NCBI RefSeq assembly: GCF_023016115.1
Contig: NZ_JALKBH010000002.1
Span: 644,624-708,623 of the forward strand
Reading direction: 5' to 3'
Length of the DNA: 64,000 bases
DNA from: Alcanivorax sp. S6407
Lineage (GTDB): Bacteria > Pseudomonadota > Gammaproteobacteria > Pseudomonadales > Alcanivoracaceae
Position 1 is the stretch's first letter, and each line of letters starts with the position of its first letter. Positions 8,247-16,869 of the stretch are shown one piece after another. The notes under the pieces are model-generated. The model was not told the DNA's origin, made no database searches, and worked only from the letters and a program-made list of their open reading frames with translations. The translations under genes and the position numbers were made by a program.

Positions 8247-8606
8247 GCCAGCAATCCTGACACCGGTATTCTCAAGCTCCCACAGCCAGCTCAATCGCCG
8301 ATCTCCTGCTGTGGGGGCGCAAAGCTGCGCCTTTCGGCCCGCCAGGCACTGACACCCTTCATTTACCCGCATACCTCCCTGCGACTCAAACCAAGGGAGG
8401 CTAACGGCTTACTGCAAATAAGAATGACTTGCATTAACAACCATTCAGGCCTACCATCGCGAACCGTATTCAAGCCACTTTGCTTCTGACCCGGGTGCCC
8501 TGAGCCCATCGCACCCCCTGACACGAGACTGTCATCTGGTTATCGCAAAGTCGTGCGCGCTTTCATATTCAGACAGGCCATGCACAGGTCATCACAGGAG
8601 TTCGCC
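8247..8606. other. Gene-free stretch upstream of exbB
   Basis: 360 bp without a gene. An 8-bp inverted repeat (CCCACAGC 8279-8286, GCTGTGGG 8308-8315) just after the lipoprotein gene may help end transcription, but no T-run follows. The Fur-like palindrome at 8413-8435 lies in the exbB promoter region. An in-frame ATG at 8553 could extend ExbB, but the RBS supports 8607. Confidence 0.6.
8413..8435. promoter_or_regulatory. Fur-box-like palindrome upstream of exbB-exbD-exbD-tonB
   Basis: TGCAAATAAGAATGACTTGCA has matching ends (TGCAA / TTGCA) and an AT-rich centre, resembling gammaproteobacterial Fur boxes of the GCAAATGATAATCATTTGC type, with mismatches in the core. Its place about 170 bp before a TonB-system operon fits iron control. 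Binding is inferred from similarity and context only. Confidence 0.55.
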
Positions 8607-9278
8607 ATGCCCCCTCTTTCTCTGCAATTACCGGAATGGTTTGTCAGCGGTGGCGTCACCATGTGGGTGTTGGCCCTGCTTTCAGTGGTGGCCCTGGCGA
8701 CGCTGATTTCAAAAGTGCTGCACTTTGCCCGGGTTCGCCCCGGCGGCACCCGTCAGGCGGACCAGCTGCTTGACGCCCTGCGCCAGGGCCAACAACCGGC
8801 CAAACCCGGCAAACTGGCCAGTCCGGTGGACCGGGTTATCTGGCAGTGCTGGAAAAACCGTAATCTTGACGAAGCCGCCTGGCAGGAAGAAAGCCTGCGT
8901 CTGGCCCGCTCCGCCCTGGATGATCTGCGTGGCGGCCTACGGGTACTGGAAGTGATCAGTGCCATCGCCCCGCTGCTCGGCCTGCTGGGCACCGTTTTCG
9001 GCATGATCGGCGCTTTCCAGGCACTGGAAACCGCCGGCTCCCAAGTGGACCCGTCGATTCTTTCCGGTGGTATCTGGGAAGCCCTGCTGACCACCGCCGC
9101 CGGCCTGACCGTGGCCATACCGACCCTGGCCGCCTTCCACTGGGCAGACCGTAATATCGAACAGTGCCGGGAAAAGATGCAGGATCGCCTGTCCCGCCTG
9201 AAAGTGGTCCGCAACATCAAGGCCGACGCCGAACCCGTGGATGACAGCAGCGAGCCGGCGGTATCGCATGCATATTGA
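8607..9278 (+). CDS. exbB: ExbB/TolQ/MotA family proton-channel protein
   Basis: 223 aa from the ATG at 8607 (RBS CAGGAG 8 bp upstream). Inner-membrane subunit of the TonB energising complex, which uses proton motive force to drive outer-membrane receptors. An N-terminal transmembrane helix (about 15-35) is followed by a cytoplasmic stretch and the conserved two-helix segment (SAIAPLLGLLGTVFGMI and TTAAGLTVAIPTL), the hallmark of this family. The stop overlaps the first exbD, and four genes exbB-exbD-exbD-tonB are tightly packed, so assignment to the TonB rather than the Tol system is well supported. Confidence 0.93.
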   Translation: MPPLSLQLPEWFVSGGVTMWVLALLSVVALATLISKVLHFARVRPGGTRQADQLLDALRQGQQPAKPGKLASPVDRVIWQCWKNRNLDEAAWQEESLRLARSALDDLRGGLRVLEVISAIAPLLGLLGTVFGMIGAFQALETAGSQVDPSILSGGIWEALLTTAAGLTVAIPTLAAFHWADRNIEQCREKMQDRLSRLKVVRNIKADAEPVDDSSEPAVSHAY

Positions 9279-9648
9279 AGCGGAACGCCATCGCGCGCCT
9301 TTCATCAGCCTGACCCCGCTGATTGATGTGGTGTTCATTCTGCTGGTGTTCTTCATGCTGGCCACCCGCTTCGGACAGTTCAACGACCTGCCCGTGAATG
9401 TGCAGCCGGCGGACAGCAGCACTGAACAGCAGGACCAGTGGCTGGTGGTGGAAGTAAAGGCAGATGGCGCACTGATGCTCAATGGTGTCAGCTTCACCCC
9501 CGCCGCCATCGCCGACCGGCTGGAAAGAAAAAGCCAGAAGGTGTGGGTCACTGTGAGCCCGGATGCCACCCTGCAGCAGGCGCTGCGCGCCGTGGATGAC
9601 ATCAAGGCCGCCGGCGCCCGTGACGTGCAACTGGAGCTGCTGCCATGA
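9268..9648 (+). CDS. exbD: ExbD/TolR family protein 1 (canonical transmembrane Asp)
   Basis: 126 aa, starting inside the end of exbB (11-bp overlap). One N-terminal transmembrane helix with the conserved motif LTPLIDVVFILLVFFML; D20 matches the essential protonatable aspartate of ExbD/TolR. A periplasmic domain of about 80 residues follows. Forms the stator/rotor complex with ExbB that energises TonB. The next gene, a second ExbD, starts within this stop codon (ATGA), indicating translational coupling. Confidence 0.93.
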   Translation: MHIEAERHRAPFISLTPLIDVVFILLVFFMLATRFGQFNDLPVNVQPADSSTEQQDQWLVVEVKADGALMLNGVSFTPAAIADRLERKSQKVWVTVSPDATLQQALRAVDDIKAAGARDVQLELLP

Positions 9649-10112
9649 TGATCATGGAAAACCACAGCCGTCGCCCGCCACTGGAGCCGGTACTGCCGCT
9701 GATCAACGTGGTCTTTCTATTGTTGATTTTCTTCATGCTCGCCGGCCAGCTGGCGAAACGACCTACTGTGTCGGTGGACACCCCCGTCAGTCAGGTCGCC
9801 AATGGCAAGGAGGCCCGGGAAAAATTGTTGCTGGTGCTCAAGCAGGATGGTCAGTGGTTCGCCGAAGACAGCGATACGCCGCTGAGCGAAGCGGCACTGG
9901 CAGAACGGATCCAAAAATTGCCCACCTCAGTGGATGACACCACCGGCAACACTGTCAGGGACGCTGAAGTGCGCCTGCTGGCCGACGCGGGCATTACCAT
10001 GGCATCCTTGCGCCAGCGCCTGGAAGTCTTGCAGGGCATGGGCGTGGAGCAGGTGCGACTGGTGACCCAGGGAGACCCTGCCACCAGCAACGGGGACAAT
10101 ACGCAACCATGA
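9645..10112 (+). CDS. ExbD/TolR family protein 2 with Asp-to-Asn change in the transmembrane helix
   Basis: 155 aa, overlapping the previous gene by ATGA. The fold and helix match ExbD (VLPLINVVFLLLIFFMLAG), but the position of the essential aspartate is asparagine (N21). The periplasmic part is about 30 residues longer than in ExbD1. It probably joins a mixed ExbB-ExbD1-ExbD2 complex, but cannot carry protons in the usual way if the alignment is right. tonB starts within its stop codon, again ATGA. Tandem exbD genes are known in some proteobacteria such as Xanthomonas. Confidence 0.88.
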   Translation: MMIMENHSRRPPLEPVLPLINVVFLLLIFFMLAGQLAKRPTVSVDTPVSQVANGKEAREKLLLVLKQDGQWFAEDSDTPLSEAALAERIQKLPTSVDDTTGNTVRDAEVRLLADAGITMASLRQRLEVLQGMGVEQVRLVTQGDPATSNGDNTQP

Positions 10113-10831
10113 ACACGCGCACGTTACTGGCCTGGGGCCTGTCCATCGTTGTCCATGCCAGCGTCCTGGTTACCGTCGGGGCGCTGACGCTGGCGGGCGG
10201 CCGTCCGGCCCAGCCCGGCGTCACCGAAATCGCCATCAATCTGTCTGCGCCACCGGCACTCGCTCCTGCCGTGGCACCGCAGCCGAAGCCCCAGCCAAAA
10301 CCCCAACCCAAACCCAAACCCAAGGCAAAACCCAAGCCCAAGCCCGTGGTAAAGAAACCGCAGCCAAAACCGGAACCCAAGCCGGACCCCGTGGAAGAAG
10401 TGGTGCAGCAGGAAACCGTTGCCACGGATGAGTCGCTGGCAGAAGCGCAACAGAGCGCCTCACAGAACCAGCAACAAGGCGCCAAGGGAATCGCTGGTGA
10501 TCCCGGCCAGGGTGCCGATCAAAGCGGCAATAACGACACCCTGCTCAAACGCTATCTGGCCACGGTGCGCAACACCATCGAAAGCCACAAGCAGTACCCG
10601 CATCGGGCACGCATGCGTCGCCAGGAGGGTACCGTGAAGATCCGCTTTGCCATCAATGCCAGTGGCCGTGCCGAGCAGGTGGCGCTCACCGACAGCTCCG
10701 GCAGCCGCATCCTCGACCGGGCCACACTGGAGCTGCTTTCCCGACTGCGCTTCGAGGCCCCGCCCCGTGAGCTGGAAACGATCCCCGTCAGCATCACCGT
10801 GCCGGTGAACTACAACCTCAACAACAGTTGA
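10109..10831 (+). CDS. tonB: TonB energy-transducing protein
   Basis: 240 aa, overlapping the second exbD by ATGA. N-terminal transmembrane anchor (about residues 5-28, LLAWGLSIVVHASVLVTVGA). A Pro/Lys-rich periplasm-spanning segment (about 50-100, many KPKP and QPKP repeats) is followed by a Gln-rich linker and the C-terminal TonB domain from about 155, with the YP motif (HKQYPHRAR) that contacts TonB boxes of receptors. It couples the ExbBD motor to siderophore or other outer-membrane transporters. No receptor gene is adjacent. Confidence 0.95.
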   Translation: MNTRTLLAWGLSIVVHASVLVTVGALTLAGGRPAQPGVTEIAINLSAPPALAPAVAPQPKPQPKPQPKPKPKAKPKPKPVVKKPQPKPEPKPDPVEEVVQQETVATDESLAEAQQSASQNQQQGAKGIAGDPGQGADQSGNNDTLLKRYLATVRNTIESHKQYPHRARMRRQEGTVKIRFAINASGRAEQVALTDSSGSRILDRATLELLSRLRFEAPPRELETIPVSITVPVNYNLNNS

Positions 10832-10912
10832 TCCTGCTCCTGCCTGTCCGTATTTTCGGTGAAAGGCAGGGGCTCCCTGCCCTGTGATTCCCCTCTATCA
10901 AAAGGACTCTGG

Positions 10913-11626
10913 ATGAATCCACTGACGCTGGCATTACTGCTGAGTCTGGCGGCTGGCCTGAGCATGGCGGCAGGCGCGCTGATCGCCGTGAAAGAAAGAA
11001 TTGCCCGCGACTGGTTACGTCAGGAAGTGCGCCACACCATCATTGCCTTCGGCGGCGGTGCTTTGCTTGCCGCCGTGGCGCTGGTACTGGTGCCAGAGGG
11101 CGCCAAACACCATACCCCCGTGTCGGCCACCCTGCTGTTTGTCGGTGGCGGCATCGCCTTCATGCTGATTGATCGCGCCCTCGCTGCCAAAGGCGGCGCC
11201 ATGTCGCAACTACTGGCCATGCTGCTGGACTTTGTTCCGGAAGCCATCGCCCTGGGGGCGGCACTGGCCGTGGGCGGCGGCCAGGCTTACCTGCTGGCTT
11301 TCCTGATCGGCCTGCAAAATCTGCCGGAAGGATTCAATGCCTACCGGGAAATTCGTGACAGTGAAGGACTGGCGCCCGGCAAGATCATCCTCGCCTTCAC
11401 CGGGCTGGCACTGCTTGGCCCGGTCAGCGCCTGGCTGGGTTTTGCCGTACTGGTCGATATGCCCGTGACCCTGGGCGGCATCATGCTGTTCACCAGCGGC
11501 GGCATTCTCTATCTGGTGTTCCAGGACATCGCCCCGCAAGTGCCTCTCAAGCGGGCTTGGGCGCCGTCACAGGGTGCTGTGGCAGGTTTTGCGTTGGGGT
11601 TGGTGGGGCATTTGCTGGTGGGGTAA
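10913..11626 (+). CDS. ZIP-family metal transporter (atypical metal-site residues)
   Basis: 237 aa from the ATG at 10913 (RBS AAAGGA). About 8 hydrophobic segments as in bacterial ZIP (ZupT-like) transporters. The helix-4 motif normally HNxPEG reads DFVPEA, and the helix-5 motif reads QNLPEG in GLQNLPEGFNAY, so the usual metal-ligand histidines are absent although P-E-G is kept. Divalent metal transport is expected from the family; specificity is unclear. It follows tonB by 81 bp on the same strand and could share its transcript, fitting metal regulation. Confidence 0.75.
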   Translation: MNPLTLALLLSLAAGLSMAAGALIAVKERIARDWLRQEVRHTIIAFGGGALLAAVALVLVPEGAKHHTPVSATLLFVGGGIAFMLIDRALAAKGGAMSQLLAMLLDFVPEAIALGAALAVGGGQAYLLAFLIGLQNLPEGFNAYREIRDSEGLAPGKIILAFTGLALLGPVSAWLGFAVLVDMPVTLGGIMLFTSGGILYLVFQDIAPQVPLKRAWAPSQGAVAGFALGLVGHLLVG

Positions 11627-12021
11627 AAGCAGCTGGGAGCTATGAGTTTCCAGCTGTGAGAAAAATCGATAGCACATTCAAGCCGCGCTGTAGGAACCGG
11701 AGTGCAACGGAGGTAACAGCCGAAGGCTGGCCCGAAGGGTGAGCGCAGCGAATAACTTGCCTGCACGCGATCCTCGCGCAGCGAGGCAACCGAAGGGAGT
11801 AATGTTGAGAGACCCGTCGAGCACGGAAACCCTTGATCGCCCTGCAGTTTGGTGGGAGAGCCAGCCCGAAAAAGCGACTCTGGAATCCTTACCTCGCCTG
11901 GGCTCGGATCGCGTGCAGGCACGCTCCTACAGCGGCTTCGTAGAAATGTAGAAGCCTGGGAACTTTCACGGGGTCTTCTATCCAATCAAGCGTAGCTTGT
12001 AGCTTGTAGCTCGTAGCTATT
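11627..12021. repeat. Repeat family A copy 2 with AGCTTGTAGC outer arms
   Basis: No gene in about 395 bp. Outer segments (AGCAGCTGGGAGCTATGAG near 11629, and TAGCTTGTAGC units at 11993-12018) enclose a degenerate family A element. The left arm is broken (CTGTAGGA at 11687, then CTTGCCTGCACGCGATCC at about 11756). The right arm at 11886-11933 is well kept (TTACCTCGCC...GGATCGCGTGCAGGCACGCTCCTACAG). It lies between convergent genes (ZIP transporter and ubiX). Confidence 0.7.
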
Positions 12022-12023
12022 CT

Positions 12024-12632
12024 CTATTCTCCCCAGCGCTTCACCAGGCTCTGCTCGATGCCGAGATGATCCAGCAACCTGGCGACCATGAAGTCCACCA
12101 GATCCGAAACACTTTCCGGCTGATGATAGAAACCGGGGGCGGCGGGCATGATGGTGACGCCGAGGCGGGACAGCTTGAGCATGTTTTCCAGGTGGATGGC
12201 GGAGAACGGGGTTTCTCGCGGGACCAGGATCAGTTTTCGGCCTTCCTTGATAGCCACATCCGCAGCGCGCTCGATCAGGTTGTCACTGGCGCCGCTGGCA
12301 ATGGCCGACAAGGTACCGGTGGAACAGGGACACACCACCATGGCGGCAGGAGCACCACTGCCGGAAGCCACCGGCGCGGTCCACTGCTCCAGACCACACA
12401 CCACCAGCTTGCCCTTATCGGTAGCGACCCAGTCACGCAATGCCTGCTCGGCCTTGCCGGTGCCGGCGGGCAGCGACAATTCGGTTTCCGTGCCGATCAC
12501 AATCCGCGCCGCCTTGGACAAGATCACGAACACCTCGCAGTCGGCCAGCAACAGGCACTGCAACAGTCGTAATCCGTAGGGCGCACCGGAGGCACCGGTA
12601 AACGCCAGCGTGACGCGTTTGCTCATAGTCAT
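12024..12632 (-). CDS. ubiX: Flavin prenyltransferase UbiX
   Basis: 202 aa (or 200 from the second ATG). Makes prenylated FMN, the cofactor of UbiD-type decarboxylases, for example in ubiquinone synthesis. The FMN-binding motif TGASGAPYG is at about residues 12-20, with the conserved segments [13 protein letters not shown] and [15 protein letters not shown] typical of UbiX/Pad1. It overlaps the upstream DUF2214 gene by 4 bp (ATGA), so both are on one transcript. ubiD is not in the window. Confidence 0.93.
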   Translation of the reverse strand: MTMSKRVTLAFTGASGAPYGLRLLQCLLLADCEVFVILSKAARIVIGTETELSLPAGTGKAEQALRDWVATDKGKLVVCGLEQWTAPVASGSGAPAAMVVCPCSTGTLSAIASGASDNLIERAADVAIKEGRKLILVPRETPFSAIHLENMLKLSRLGVTIMPAAPGFYHQPESVSDLVDFMVARLLDHLGIEQSLVKRWGE

Positions 12633-13084
12633 CCCATTCCGACGCCGCGTGCCATCAAGGCACCAAAAATCGGCATCAACGATATCAAGTGTATTTCGGC
12701 TACCAGGCTACGGCGCAAGGTCTTCTGTAATTCCGGTGTCACGGCTGGCACTTCATCCGCACCCGCACCACGACGCCAGGCCCGCATCACCTTGACCGGG
12801 TAAAGACTGAGCAGAATTATCAACACAAACACGGTCACCTTGGCGTGAAACCACGGGTTGGCCATGTAAAACGCCATGCCCTTCTCGGTCCACCCTGCCC
12901 GCGCCAGCCCGCTGACCAGCACCACCAGCAGCGATACCCAGTAGGCCACATGCAGCCATAGCAGGGTACGCAGATTGTACTCGTTCACCTGGGTGCGCCA
13001 GAACAGCAACATGCCATACACGCAGCCGAACAACACCAGAATACCCAGATAATGGACAGACGCCCAGAATACGGACCAGAACAT
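12629..13084 (-). CDS. DUF2214-like integral membrane protein
   Basis: 151 aa with four predicted transmembrane helices. The segment [21 protein letters not shown] followed by a basic loop (MRAWRRG) resembles the DUF2214 family of unknown function. No catalytic residues can be named. The stop overlaps ubiX by 4 bp, so it is probably the first gene of a two-gene unit. A long inverted repeat begins about 20 bp upstream of its start codon. Confidence 0.7.
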   Translation of the reverse strand: MFWSVFWASVHYLGILVLFGCVYGMLLFWRTQVNEYNLRTLLWLHVAYWVSLLVVLVSGLARAGWTEKGMAFYMANPWFHAKVTVFVLIILLSLYPVKVMRAWRRGAGADEVPAVTPELQKTLRRSLVAEIHLISLMPIFGALMARGVGMG

Positions 13085-13104
13085 GAAACACCCCTTGAAA
13101 AGAT

Positions 13105-13347
13105 AGCTGCAAGCTACAACGCGAGAAAGGCCGCAGCTGATGCGATGCCGTACCCGCGATTAAAAGGTTAGAGGAGTACACGGGTTTCAACACCACAACC
13201 GCAGCCCTCTATCAGAGCATTTTTACTGTAAAAGCCTGACCCTGGCGACAATATGACGAGGATCAATCCTGCTGGTTTTGAGAAAGCTTTAAGCGTGGGC
13301 ACGGCCTCCCCTTTGGATAACCGTATCCCGCGTTGTAGCTTGCAGCT
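13105..13347. repeat. Repeat family C with perfect 19-bp inverted arms
   Basis: AGCTGCAAGCTACAACGCG at 13105-13123 is the exact reverse complement of 13329-13347. The arms bracket about 205 bp of unrelated sequence and fill the gap between the start of the DUF2214 gene and the end of mpl. The arms share the AGCTTGCAGCTTG wording seen at 28963-29124, 29693-29848 and 46801-46832. No gene seen inside. Confidence 0.8.
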
Positions 13348-13352
13348 TGTAG

Positions 13353-14708
13353 CTACTCCCCCGCCAGTGCATCCAGCAACTTCTGATGAATCCCGCCAAA
13401 ACCGCCGTTGCTCATTACCACCACATCCAGGGATTCCCCCTTGTGGGCAACCACGCGGGCGATGATGTCATCCAGTGATTCGCTGACGGATGACGGCACC
13501 GTGGATTCTTCAAGAACGGAGTCCAGCGACCAGTCCAGGCCCGGCGGCTGATACCAGATCACTTCATCCGCGGACACGATGCTACCGGCCAGGGCGGCTT
13601 TATGACTGCCCATGCGCATGGTGTTGGAGCGCGGCTCGATGATGGCGAGGATACGCCCCTCGCCCACCTTGCGACGCAGACCTTCCAGAGTGGTGGCGAT
13701 GGCCGTGGGGTGGTGGGCGAAATCATCGTAGACCCGGACCCCATCCACTTCTCCGCGCAGTTCCATGCGACGCTTCACGCCGACAAACTCGCTCAGCGCC
13801 GCCGCACCGTCGGCCAGGGTCACACCCACATGACGGGCTGCCAGCAGGGCTGCCATGCCGTTGTTGACGCTGTGACGGCCGGTCTGCCCCCAGTTCACCT
13901 GGGCCACTGGCTGGCCATTTTCCAGCACGGTAAAGCTGGAACCATCCTCTTTGTCGAGACGGTAGCCCAGTGACTCTTCCTCGCCAAAGCGCTCTACCTC
14001 ACTCCAGCAGCCCTTCTCCAGGGTTTCTTCCAGAGCGGCTTCGCCATGGGGAAGGATGATCCTGCCGCTGGCAGGAATAGTGCGAATCAGATGATGGAAC
14101 TGGGTCTGGATGGCGGCGAGATCAGCAAAGATATCGGCGTGGTCAAATTCCAGATTGTTCAGGATTACCGTGCGCGGACGGTAGTGGACAAACTTGCTGC
14201 GCTTGTCGAAGAAGGCGGTGTCGTATTCGTCAGCTTCCACCACAAAGAAAGGCGTTTCACCAAGACGGGCAGAGACCCCGAAGTTACCCGGCACCCCACC
14301 GATCAGGTAGCCGGGGTTAAGGCCCGCATGTTCCAGAATCCATGCCAGCATGGAGCTGGTGGTAGTCTTGCCGTGGGTGCCCGCCACTGCCAGCACCCAG
14401 CGGCCCGGCAGCACCACTTCTTCCAGCAACTGGGCGCCAGAAGTATAGGCCAGCCCCTTGTCCAGCACCGCCTCCACGGCAGGGTTGCCACGACTCAATG
14501 CATTACCAATCACCACCAGATCCGGGGCGGGGTCCAGCTGGGCAGGATCATAGCCCTGGATGAGCTCGATACCCGCGGCCTCCAGCTGGTCGCTCATGGG
14601 CGGGTAGACGTTCTGGTCGCTGCCGGTGACCCGATGGCCCTGGGCCTTGGCCAATTGCGCCAGCGAGCCCATGAAAGTACCGCAGATACCGAGAATATGA
14701 ATATGCAT
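13353..14708 (-). CDS. mpl: UDP-N-acetylmuramate:L-alanyl-gamma-D-glutamyl-meso-diaminopimelate ligase
   Basis: 451 aa from the ATG at 14708; the open frame runs further upstream but homology begins MHIHILGICGTFMG. Mpl re-attaches the recycled murein tripeptide to UDP-MurNAc, an ATP-dependent step in peptidoglycan recycling. The N-terminal Rossmann-like domain has GICGTFMG, the central Mur-ligase ATP site is GTHGKTTT at residues 110-117, and the C-terminal domain carries HHPTAI and EPRSNTMRMG. Length fits the family (about 450). It lies alone between two repeat elements. Confidence 0.93.
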   Translation of the reverse strand: MHIHILGICGTFMGSLAQLAKAQGHRVTGSDQNVYPPMSDQLEAAGIELIQGYDPAQLDPAPDLVVIGNALSRGNPAVEAVLDKGLAYTSGAQLLEEVVLPGRWVLAVAGTHGKTTTSSMLAWILEHAGLNPGYLIGGVPGNFGVSARLGETPFFVVEADEYDTAFFDKRSKFVHYRPRTVILNNLEFDHADIFADLAAIQTQFHHLIRTIPASGRIILPHGEAALEETLEKGCWSEVERFGEEESLGYRLDKEDGSSFTVLENGQPVAQVNWGQTGRHSVNNGMAALLAARHVGVTLADGAAALSEFVGVKRRMELRGEVDGVRVYDDFAHHPTAIATTLEGLRRKVGEGRILAIIEPRSNTMRMGSHKAALAGSIVSADEVIWYQPPGLDWSLDSVLEESTVPSSVSESLDDIIARVVAHKGESLDVVVMSNGGFGGIHQKLLDALAGE

Positions 14709-15292
14709 TGAGATCGCGCCTGTCTGTGAATCCCTGAACCTTAACGGCTCCCCCGCGTCAGGTGAAGACCCGGAAGAAGGAATGAACAGGAAAGAAGCGA
14801 GTTTCGAGTCACGAGTTGCGAAAAGCATGAACCCGTTTGAGCAAATGAGACATAAGGAAGGCCGTGGCAGCCGACTCGCGTTGTAGCCTGTGGCTTTTCC
14901 CGTGTTGCGTAAAGCGTGTTGCTTGTTACGGTCGCGAAGCGGCAAAAACAGGTTCATCGCGGATTTCCGGGAAAAGCCCGATTCAAGCCTCCCCCTTTCC
15001 GTAGGAGCGTCGCTGGCGGCGCGATAACCCAGAATTGAAAAATGACATTTACCACAGAGGCCACAGAGCACACAGAGTGAAAGCCTGCTTTTCTCGGTGG
15101 CCTCTGTGGTGAGACAGCTTTTGATCCTGGTCTTGGAATCGCGCCGCCAGCGACGCTCCTACGGAATGGTCTTTGCCATAAGCCATTCCCGCTAACCCGC
15201 GATGAACCCAAAAAAACGGGCAACATCCAGTTGCCCGCAAGGGAAGGTTAAGGCGTCGCCGTTGACGCCTTACTGCCGTAGATCAATAGCAA
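14709..15292. repeat. Repeat family B, copy 1: nested palindrome with GTAGGAGCGTCGC arms and CACAGAGG centre
   Basis: No gene in 584 bp. Three nested inverted repeats share one axis: GGTTCATCGCGG (14951-14962) with CCGCGATGAACC (15197-15208); CCGTAGGAGCGTCGCTGGCG (14999-15018, continuing GCGCGAT) with its inverse ending at 15163; and ACCACAGAGGCCAC (15051-15064) with GTGGCCTCTGTGGT (15097-15110). Upstream (about 14800-14925) are fragments of GAGTTTCGAG and AGCGTGTTGC repeats. Open frames of 60-90 codons here are products of the repeat. Confidence 0.8.
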
Positions 15293-15622
15293 TCAATGGC
15301 TGATCATCCAGGGCCGTGCCGACGGGAACATCTTGTTGCCCTCCGCGGTGTAGAACAGCTTGGACTTGCGCTTGTGATGACAGCAGCCCTGTTCTTTCTC
15401 AGAGTGCTCGTTGCCATGACGAGGCTCGTGGGCTGCCTTCTCATTCCGTTCAAAGGCCTGGCGTCGTTCCGGTGCCATATCCAGCAGCTCCGGCGCCACC
15501 ATAATCACCCGGGCGGAGAGCGCACCACAGGTGGGACAGGGGGCACATTCACCGGAGGCCTGCATGGGCACCAGATCGTGAAACAGGCCGTGCTCGGAAC
15601 ACTTGTAGTCATAAAGCGGCAT
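15293..15622 (-). CDS. fmdB: FmdB-type zinc-ribbon protein
   Basis: 109 aa. The N-terminal MPLYDYKC...CPTC zinc ribbon (residues 1-35) is the FmdB/CxxC_CxxC_SSSS domain. The rest is charged with a CCHHKRK cluster near residue 80. In Methylophilus methylotrophus fmdB lies with formamidase and the amide/urea transporter and was proposed to be regulatory; a mechanism is not established. Here it follows fmdA by 17 bp and is the last gene of the unit. Confidence 0.85.
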   Translation of the reverse strand: MPLYDYKCSEHGLFHDLVPMQASGECAPCPTCGALSARVIMVAPELLDMAPERRQAFERNEKAAHEPRHGNEHSEKEQGCCHHKRKSKLFYTAEGNKMFPSARPWMISH

Positions 15623-15639
15623 GATCAGCTCCTATCCTG

Positions 15640-16869
15640 TTACTTGTCTTTGGACAGCGGTACGTCAGTGCTGCCGGCCACGCTGTGTTGCGGCCCGTCC
15701 ATCCCCGGCTTGATATCGAAGTCGAAGATATCCGTGGGCAGCCACAGGGTGGCACAGGCATTGGGAACATCCACCACCCCACTGATATGCCCCTGTACCG
15801 GCGCACAGCCGAGCAAGGCGTAGGCCTGGGCCCCGGTGTAACCAAACTTCTTCAGGTACTCGATGGCGTTCAGACAGGCCTGACGGTAGGCCACATGCAC
15901 GTCCAGATAGTGCTGTTTGCCTTCCTCATCCACGGAGATACCTTCGAAGATCAGGTAGTCGTCATACTTCGGCGCCATGGGGCTGGGCTTGAAGATCGGG
16001 TTCTTGATGCCGTACTTCTCCATGCCGCCCTTGATGATATTCACCCGCAGGTGAATCCAGCCGGCCATTTCGATAGCACCGCAGAAAGTGATTTCACCGT
16101 CGCCCTGGCTAAAGTGCAGATCACCAACGGACAGACCGGCATCTTTCACGTAGACAGGGAAGTACACCTGGGAACCCCGGGAGAGATCCTTGATATCACA
16201 GTTTCCACCGTGTTCACGGGGCGGTACGGTACGGGCGCCCTCTGCAGCTGCCTTGGCCTTGGCATCGCCGCTCAGCTTGCCCATGTGGGCGGTGTCGGCG
16301 TAAGGCAGGTTGGCCAAGCCGGGAACACGGTCGGGCTCGGTATCGTAGAGTTCTTTCTCCCGGCTGTTCCACTCGTCCAGCATTTCCTTGGAAGGCAGAC
16401 AACCGATCAGGCCCGGGTGAATCAGACCCGCAAACTCCACATTGGGAATATGGCGGGACTTGGTGAACATGCCGTTGAAATCCCAGATCGACTTCTGTGC
16501 TTCCGGGAAGTGTTCAGTCAGGAAGCCACCGCCGTTCTGCTTGGAGAAGAAGCCGTTGAAGCCCCACTGGCTTTCTTCAAAGGTGCCGATATCGAGAATA
16601 TCCACCACCAGCAGGTCACCAGGCTCAGCCCCTTCCACGCCTACCGGGCCGGTCAGGAAGTGTACCTGGGTGAGATCCACATCGCGCACGTCGTCGGCGC
16701 AGTCATCATTCTTGATCTGGCCACCGGTCCAGTCATGGCATTCGAGGATAAAGTCGTCACCCGGCTTGACCATCTTGGCCATGGGAATATCCGGGTGCCA
16801 GCGGTTATGGATGTTTTCGTTTTCATAAGGCGATTGGTTCAGGTCGATCTTGATAATCGTTTCAGCCAT
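15640..16869 (-). CDS. fmdA: Formamidase FmdA (acetamidase/formamidase family)
   Basis: 409 aa. Hydrolyses formamide to formate and ammonia in the cytoplasm. The sequence matches the FmdA/AmdA family along its length (NRWHPDIPM, ECHDWTGGQIKND, GPVGVEGAEPGDLLVVDI, HPGLIGCLPS). The usual length is about 405-410 aa. It starts its own unit (fmdA-fmdB), separated from amiB by 470 bp with a strong bidirectional terminator. The palindrome at 16989-17004, 120 bp upstream of the start, recurs upstream of urtA, suggesting shared control with the transporter. Confidence 0.95.
   Translation of the reverse strand: MAETIIKIDLNQSPYENENIHNRWHPDIPMAKMVKPGDDFILECHDWTGGQIKNDDCADDVRDVDLTQVHFLTGPVGVEGAEPGDLLVVDILDIGTFEESQWGFNGFFSKQNGGGFLTEHFPEAQKSIWDFNGMFTKSRHIPNVEFAGLIHPGLIGCLPSKEMLDEWNSREKELYDTEPDRVPGLANLPYADTAHMGKLSGDAKAKAAAEGARTVPPREHGGNCDIKDLSRGSQVYFPVYVKDAGLSVGDLHFSQGDGEITFCGAIEMAGWIHLRVNIIKGGMEKYGIKNPIFKPSPMAPKYDDYLIFEGISVDEEGKQHYLDVHVAYRQACLNAIEYLKKFGYTGAQAYALLGCAPVQGHISGVVDVPNACATLWLPTDIFDFDIKPGMDGPQHSVAGSTDVPLSKDK

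Noticed and set aside
14954-15240. Open frames of 60-90 codons on the minus strand between mpl and fmdB
   Set aside because: They read straight through the nested family B palindrome; sequence is repeat, not gene-like.
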